A stretch of DNA of 10,213 nucleotides from Tectiglobus sp051009975 (GTDB taxonomy: Bacteria; Pseudomonadota; Alphaproteobacteria; Rhizobiales; Hyphomicrobiaceae). Positions within the stretch are counted from its first letter, which is position 1, and each line of letters begins with the position of its first letter. The translations under genes were made by a program, and so were the position numbers. Below, in pieces: positions 6,470-10,213 of the stretch. A model generated the notes under the pieces. It searched no databases, was not told the origin of the DNA, and was given only the letters and a program-made list of their open reading frames with translations. The stretch lies in the NCBI GenBank assembly GCA_051009975.1, contig JBPCWA010000264.1, positions 1-10,213 of the forward strand, in the 5' to 3' direction.

Positions 6470-7760
6470 GAACTGTCGACACCAGTCATCGTTGCGTCAA
6501 TCAGCGTTGCTGATCGCACCGATTGCACCTGCGCCAACCGGAAACGGCTTGGCACTTCGTGCTGGTGTTACAGTACAAGGTCTGGCGCGAGCCTACAATC
6601 TAACCGTGGCTATCATCCCCATTTCCAGTGGACATGTTGACAAGGCCAGTCACTCATGGCTGGCTCATTATGCCTATCAAATTTATGTCGCTTCATTCCC
6701 TGACCCAGTCGAGATTGCAAAAAGCTGGCTGGCAAGCGCCCAAAGCCGTGCCGCTCTCGCTGCCGCTGAACCATTGGCTGCTAGATTACGCAATATTTGC
6801 CCGAACAGCCTGCCGGCACAATTGACCGAAAAGGCATTCGATCTGGTTTGGGTTATGCGCTCCTATACGGCTATAGCGGCACTTCCTTTCCGGAACACCG
6901 ACGCCCAGCTCATTCTTGATCTTGACGAGAACGATTCCAGAGTACTGAGCGCCATCGCTGCAATCCATGATGACTTGGGCGCTACTGAGGCGGCACGGGC
7001 CAACCGGCAGGAGGCCGCAGGCCTCGCACGCTGGTTGAAGCACTGCACAAATTGGTTCGATACTGTCGTCACGGCGAGCGATGCTGAAACCGCTCAAATG
7101 CTGGGATCGGACGTCGATCGGCCGACGCTTACAACAATACAAAATGCTGCCCCCGGAGCCGCTCGCGCAACAACACGCAGTGCAACCGTTTGCGCACATT
7201 CTGGAAGCTGTTTGTTTGTTGGCAACATGACTTACGCTCCCAACGCCGATGCCGTGCGCCGGCTCGTCTCGAACATTATGCCCATGGTCCGTCGCAGGAG
7301 GCCCGCTGCGACGCTTGATATCGCAGGTCATGGGGCTATCGGCGATTGGGTCAATACCGCCGACGGCGTCACTTTCCACGGCTTTGTCGAAGATCTTTTC
7401 GATCTTTATTCGCAAGCTGACATTTTCGTTGCCCCCCTCAGAGCCGGGGGAGGCAGCCGCATAAAACTCCTGGAAGCATTTATGTGTGCGGTGCCGGTCG
7501 TCGCCTCACCATCGGCCGCAAGCGGTCTAGACGTGAACCACTTGGAACACCTCCTCGTCGCGGACGAAGACAGCAGTATTGCGGATTTCATTGTTATGCT
7601 CATCGACGATCCGCAATTGGCCGCCGCTCTCTCTCGGCGTGCCCTGAGTTTTGTCAAACAGCATCATGATGTGGAAATCGTCGCGCAGCGAGTTGCAGAA
7701 GTCGCCCAGGGTCTGACACTTACGCAATCATCTAAACCAACAATCGGCTGCACGTTATGA
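6468..7760 (+). CDS. GT4-like glycosyltransferase heading the PqqD/kinase operon
   Basis: The protein has 430 residues from ATG 6468. The N-terminal GT-B domain opens SALLIAPIAPAPTGNGLALR (12-31), with the glycine loop that binds the acceptor side. The donor domain begins SCLFVGNMTYAPNADAV (247-263) and contains FHGFVEDLFDLYSQADIFVAP (303-323) and GGGSRIKLLEAFMCAVPVV (327-345), where Glu336 lies in the expected donor-binding position. The C-domain resembles the transferases that often accompany exopolysaccharide and PEP-CTERM/exosortase loci, but no exosortase is seen here. The N-domain is Ala-rich and varies from the family between about 60 and 190. The stop overlaps the PqqD-like start as ATGA, so it is translationally coupled to the peptide-type genes downstream. 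That leaves open whether it glycosylates a polysaccharide or takes part in the peptide pathway. Confidence 0.85.
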   Translation: MNCRHQSSLRQSALLIAPIAPAPTGNGLALRAGVTVQGLARAYNLTVAIIPISSGHVDKASHSWLAHYAYQIYVASFPDPVEIAKSWLASAQSRAALAAAEPLAARLRNICPNSLPAQLTEKAFDLVWVMRSYTAIAALPFRNTDAQLILDLDENDSRVLSAIAAIHDDLGATEAARANRQEAAGLARWLKHCTNWFDTVVTASDAETAQMLGSDVDRPTLTTIQNAAPGAARATTRSATVCAHSGSCLFVGNMTYAPNADAVRRLVSNIMPMVRRRRPAATLDIAGHGAIGDWVNTADGVTFHGFVEDLFDLYSQADIFVAPLRAGGGSRIKLLEAFMCAVPVVASPSAASGLDVNHLEHLLVADEDSSIADFIVMLIDDPQLAAALSRRALSFVKQHHDVEIVAQRVAEVAQGLTLTQSSKPTIGCTL

Positions 7761-8035
7761 GTGAGATCCACAAAACCTACGAGCAAACTCCCGGAATGCA
7801 GGTGCACGAAGCAGATGACGGACTGATCGTGTTTGATCCGGGCACCGATCGCATACATCATCTCAATTATACAGCTGGCGTCGTCTACGAGTTCTGCAAC
7901 ACGACACATACCCAGCCCGAGTTGGCAAAAAAAGTGGCGACGCTTTACAGTCTAGATGCCCCGCCTGTCGAAGATGTAGATCAATGCCTGTCACAGATGG
8001 TTTCTGACGGCCTGCTCCAATCCAAAGATGCTTGA
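7757..8035 (+). CDS. PqqD-like protein (RiPP recognition element fold)
   Basis: The protein has 92 residues, the usual length of stand-alone PqqD proteins. The family pattern is clear: a beta hairpin with DDGLIVFDPGTDRIHHLN (20-37), the conserved Leu-Asn then TAGVVYEFCN (39-48), a helix ending ELAKKVATLYS (55-65), and a last helix DQCLSQMVSDGLLQ (75-88), which matches the 'L..L...GLL' end. PqqD binds the leader of the PqqA precursor peptide and presents it to the modifying enzyme; relatives do the same in lasso, sactipeptide and other RiPP pathways. No PqqA, PqqE or other PQQ gene is in the window, so PQQ synthesis is unlikely here. PqqD-like genes also occur next to HprK-like kinases, as here. 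The start overlaps the upstream stop as ATGA, and the end overlaps the kinase start by 8 bases. Confidence 0.85.
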   Translation: MSEIHKTYEQTPGMQVHEADDGLIVFDPGTDRIHHLNYTAGVVYEFCNTTHTQPELAKKVATLYSLDAPPVEDVDQCLSQMVSDGLLQSKDA

Positions 8036-8852
8036 AGATCGGCGCATCATTTTTCAGGTCCTTGCGTGCAAAGTGGTCATCAAACACGAGGACCCGGCCA
8101 TATCGGAAACGTTTCGCTATGTCGTCGAGCACGCCGAGCAAGCACTCAGAATAAGAAAAGTACTGACGTACGATGTCCGCGGCTCAGGCCCCTGGAAAAT
8201 TTTGGAGGAAGGAGATCACCTCGACACGTTCGAGAGTATGGGAGAGGTGCTGGACGTCATTTACAGCCGCGTCTACCAGCGCGTCTTTGAACGATTGATG
8301 CTCTGCGAGTGGATTGCACTTCACGCCGCCCTTGTGACCATCAATGGCCGGCGAACGATGCTCCTAGGCCACAAGGGTGCTGGGAAAACAACCCTGACCC
8401 TGCGCCTGATGTATGCGGGACACAGAGTTGAAGGCGATGAGATGGTGTTGGTCAAAGGTGGCCGAGCGATTGCGCTGCCGAGGCGTTTTCATCTTAAGCC
8501 CAAAACGGAACAGCTCGTGCCAGAAGTGCGAAACCTCGTTCCAAACATGTCAAGTGCAGGGAGCGGGCATGAGATTGTCCGAGCTTTTGATCCGCTTGAA
8601 GCAGGATTTGCGTGGGGCATCACTATTTCCTCAGTTGACCGGGTCATCTGGATAGAACCGAATCATGGCGGTAGAACCAAGCTCACCCGAAAGGGGAGCT
8701 TCGCGACCCTGCAAAACATTTTGGAGCGATCCTTCAGTGGCTCCCAAACCCACCGCATCCTGGTCCGGGAAGTCACAAAATTGGCGAAATCGGGGGGATA
8801 CGAATTGATCCTTGGTCACCCATTGGATGCTGTGCATGCATTGGCCGCCTAG
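8028..8852 (+). CDS. HPr kinase (HprK)-like P-loop protein
   Basis: The protein has 274 residues. WIALHAALVTINGRRTMLLG (95-114) followed by the Walker A loop GHKGAGKTTL (114-123) is the core of HPr serine kinase-like proteins. RVEGDEMVLV (133-142) corresponds to the acidic Asp-Asp/Asp-Glu segment of the kinase after the P-loop. True HPr kinase/phosphorylase has a longer N-terminal domain and a C-terminal signature for the phosphorylase reaction, which I do not see, so this is one of the divergent 'HprK-related' proteins. A known case is the kinase of the paeninodin lasso peptide cluster, which phosphorylates a serine of the precursor. Position after a PqqD-like gene and before a tiny leader-like gene suggests a peptide substrate, but phosphorylation of a glycan precursor cannot be excluded. 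The N-terminal 90 residues are not recognised. The start overlaps the PqqD-like gene by 8 bases (ATGCTTGA). Confidence 0.8.
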   Translation: MLEDRRIIFQVLACKVVIKHEDPAISETFRYVVEHAEQALRIRKVLTYDVRGSGPWKILEEGDHLDTFESMGEVLDVIYSRVYQRVFERLMLCEWIALHAALVTINGRRTMLLGHKGAGKTTLTLRLMYAGHRVEGDEMVLVKGGRAIALPRRFHLKPKTEQLVPEVRNLVPNMSSAGSGHEIVRAFDPLEAGFAWGITISSVDRVIWIEPNHGGRTKLTRKGSFATLQNILERSFSGSQTHRILVREVTKLAKSGGYELILGHPLDAVHALAA

Positions 8853-8853
8853 G

Positions 8854-8882
8854 TTGTAAAATTCCGAGAATCTCATTAAAGT
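8854..8882 (+). promoter_or_regulatory. Possible sigma-70-like promoter before the small leader-peptide gene
   Basis: TTGTAA (8854-8859) and TAAAGT (8877-8882) are separated by 17 bases; each matches four of six consensus positions. It lies in the 76-base gap after the kinase gene, so the small gene could have its own, stronger expression, as precursor genes often do. This is only a visual match. Confidence 0.25.
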
Positions 8883-8915
8883 AGGCTCGGGGTAGTTAGG
8901 CTGGACACTTGAATC

Positions 8916-8921
8916 GAGGGG
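8916..8921 (+). promoter_or_regulatory. Ribosome-binding site of the small leader-peptide gene
   Basis: GAGGGG stands 7 bases before ATG 8929. It is one of the best Shine-Dalgarno matches in the window and argues that this short ORF is a real, well-translated gene. Confidence 0.6.
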
Positions 8922-8928
8922 CAAGGCA

Positions 8929-9132
8929 ATGGACCAAAATGACCAAGATCGTGAGCCCAAAGCCAAAGGCCATTCTGAGGATCGACGGGAATTTCTGAAG
9001 AAGGCGGCAAAGTTTGGATACATTGCGCCGATAATTGCGACCTTCTCGATGTCGGGAATGATGGCGCGACCAGGGTCAGCCTTCGCAAATGCGACCAATT
9101 CGGGTCCACAGGGTGGAATAACCAACCAGTAG
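8929..9132 (+). CDS. Small protein with Tat-like signal; candidate modified-peptide precursor
   Basis: The protein has 67 residues and no cysteine. A hydrophilic, charged N-terminus (1-18) is followed by DRREFLKKAAKFG (18-30), which fits the twin-arginine motif (R19, R20, then E-F-L-K), and then a moderately hydrophobic stretch, YIAPIIATFSMSGMM (31-45). GSAFA (49-53) is a good signal-peptidase AxA site. Cleavage there would leave only NATNSGPQGGITNQ (54-67), 14 residues. A genuine Tat substrate is a folded protein, so such a short remainder is odd. Either the whole is a leader plus core recognised by the PqqD-like protein, or it is a tiny exported or membrane-anchored peptide. Small proteins of this look are, as far as I recall, often found near PqqD and HprK-like genes, but I cannot name a family. 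It has a strong ribosome-binding site, tandem stops (TAG TAA) and its own possible promoter. The possible acceptors for phosphate or sugar in the tail are Thr56, Ser58 and Thr65. Confidence 0.75.
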   Translation: MDQNDQDREPKAKGHSEDRREFLKKAAKFGYIAPIIATFSMSGMMARPGSAFANATNSGPQGGITNQ

Positions 9133-9168
9133 TAACCATTGAATAGTCAGTAACAGCGTTTCGGATCG

Positions 9169-10213
9169 ATGCGTTTATCTGCTGCAATCATTGCTCGCAA
9201 TGAGGAAGCATATATCGGTGACTGCCTCGCGAGTATCAGGCCGCTCGTCGATGAAGTTGTTGTCATTGATACTGGCTCTACCGACATAACTCCTGACATT
9301 GTGCGAGAGCACGGTGCTATCATGGAGCATGTAGAGTGGTGCAATGACTTTGCTTGGGCGCGCAACATCGCACTCGACAAGGCAAATGGTGACTGGATTC
9401 TTTATGTCGATGCCGATGAAACAGTTGCTGTAAAAGACGATATTTCGCCGTTTCTCGCTGACCCGAGCGCGATCGCAGGTCGCGTTCTATTCCAGGCCTC
9501 ACATCGCCTCACATCGTATCGAGAGTATCGGTTATTTCGGAATCGGCCCGACATTCGCTTTCGCGGGAAAATTCACGAATCTGTGGTACCAGACATCAAT
9601 GCGATAGTCGCGCGTGGCGAGGGTCGTATTATCGATTTGCCGGTGGAGTTCACACACCACGGTTATGAAGGCGATCTCAGACACAAGCATCGGCGCAACG
9701 CTCCAATTCTCAACGATGCGGTGAAAGATGACCCCACTCGGGTGTACCTGTGGTATGCGCTCGGTGAAGCGCTCGCCGGCCTAGGCAGCTACAGAGAGGC
9801 TGAAGCTGCTCGGCGCCAGGCGCTCGTTCTTATTAATGAGCGTCCGCCACATCCATCTGATGTCTTGGTTTATGCGCACATCCTAGACATGCATCTTGAC
9901 ATTCCAAGCGTATCGCTACCCGACGCTCCTGAACTCCTGTCCGACATGCGCCGTCAACATCCTGCGGACCCTTACACTATCTGGTATCACGCACGATTTC
10001 TTGCTCTTGATGGCAACTACGAACTCTGCCGCAAGGAAGCCGAACGCCTCATCGCGTTTGGACCGGAGGGACCTGATCAGAGCCTAATCGGCTACGATCG
10101 ATTGTTGTTCACGTCGCTTCCGCTCAGTCTTATTGCCACTTGCTTTCTGAAACAAAGTGCATTGGTCGAAGCTCATTCTTACTTCGCGCGCGCTCAACAG
10201 CTCGATCCTGACA
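9169..10213 (+). CDS. GT2 glycosyltransferase with TPR units, 3' end outside window
   Basis: The frame is open for 348 codons to the right edge. The GT-A domain shows SAAIIARNEEAYIGDCLASI (4-23), VVVIDTGSTDITPDIV (30-45), WCNDFAWARNIALDKANGDW (57-76) and ILYVDADE with the DXD at Asp81/Asp83. REYRLFRNRPDIRFRGKIHE (118-137) is the usual distal motif of this GT2 group, and THHGY (162-166) follows. A TPR-like helix pair (LWYALGEALAGLGSYREAEA, 194-213) and FARAQQLDPD at the edge show a TPR C-terminal region. This architecture is common in bacteria, and it is also that of SunS, the peptide glycosyltransferase of the glycocin sublancin. Its location 36 bases after the leader-peptide gene makes a peptide substrate worth testing, though a glycan acceptor is the default. 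The start is secure: an in-frame TAA at 9151-9153 leaves ATG 9169 as the only option, although its ribosome-binding site is weak. Confidence 0.86.
   Translation, partial: MRLSAAIIARNEEAYIGDCLASIRPLVDEVVVIDTGSTDITPDIVREHGAIMEHVEWCNDFAWARNIALDKANGDWILYVDADETVAVKDDISPFLADPSAIAGRVLFQASHRLTSYREYRLFRNRPDIRFRGKIHESVVPDINAIVARGEGRIIDLPVEFTHHGYEGDLRHKHRRNAPILNDAVKDDPTRVYLWYALGEALAGLGSYREAEAARRQALVLINERPPHPSDVLVYAHILDMHLDIPSVSLPDAPELLSDMRRQHPADPYTIWYHARFLALDGNYELCRKEAERLIAFGPEGPDQSLIGYDRLLFTSLPLSLIATCFLKQSALVEAHSYFARAQQLDPD

Noticed and set aside
6786..7415. 209-codon minus-strand open frame
   Set aside because: It is antisense to the GT4-like transferase; its translation is Cys- and Ser-rich and lacks recognisable motifs.
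7757..8852. PQQ biosynthesis or a classical lasso peptide cluster
   Set aside because: No PqqA/B/C/E, asparagine-synthetase-like cyclase or transglutaminase-like protease is present in the window; only the PqqD fold and kinase are seen.
8631..9125. 164-codon minus-strand open frame across the kinase end and small gene
   Set aside because: It is antisense to two better supported genes, including one with a strong ribosome-binding site and a clear export-type leader.
9496..9515. Perfect 10-base tandem repeat (GCCTCACATC twice) inside the GT2 gene
   Set aside because: A fresh 10-base duplication would shift the frame, yet the family motifs before and after are in one frame, so it is either old and compensated or chance.

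Overview
The window is a glycan-biosynthesis region of a bacterium with moderate G+C. It looks proteobacterial and probably alphaproteobacterial, but this rests only on codon choice, gene packing and family mix; there is no rRNA or other marker. Seven of the ten genes with a recognisable function or family are glycosyltransferases of several unrelated families (two GT32-like, one GT10, two GT4-like, one GT2 with TPR, one 'WIWKP' nucleotide-diphospho-sugar transferase type). No tRNA, rRNA, transposase or CRISPR array was seen.

Layout from left to right. (1) The tail of an unrecognised plus-strand ORF ends at 395. (2) A minus-strand gene (411-1376) encodes a GDP-mannose 3,5-epimerase-like enzyme with the full set of active-site residues known from the plant enzyme. 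(3) After a 255-base gap, a plus-strand GT32-like transferase (1632-2579) runs tail to tail into (4) a four-gene minus-strand glycosyltransferase operon (6469 down to 2560). Its order of transcription is GT32-like, GT4-like, GT10 fucosyltransferase-like, WIWKP-type transferase, with a 6-base gap, an ATGA overlap and a GTGA overlap between successive genes. Two of these genes begin later than the longest open frame would suggest.

(5) A plus-strand operon starts at 6468. Its first start codon shares bases with the start codon of the minus-strand operon (the palindrome CATG, 6467-6470). The order is GT4-like transferase, PqqD-like protein (ATGA overlap), HPr-kinase-like P-loop protein (8-base overlap), a 67-residue protein with a Tat-like leader and a very short tail, then a GT2 transferase with TPR units that runs off the right edge.

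The left and central genes look like one sugar-polymer or glycoconjugate locus: the epimerase can supply an unusual GDP-sugar, and the GT10 enzyme belongs to a family that uses GDP-L-fucose. The right part (7757 onward) is the most unusual section. A PqqD-type peptide-recognition protein, an HprK-type kinase and a tiny leader-like protein lie together as in ribosomally made, modified peptide (RiPP) clusters, and glycosyltransferases stand on both sides. A kinase- and perhaps glycosyltransferase-modified exported peptide is a reasonable hypothesis. It is inferred from gene content only, and no cyclase, protease or dedicated exporter is visible in the window.
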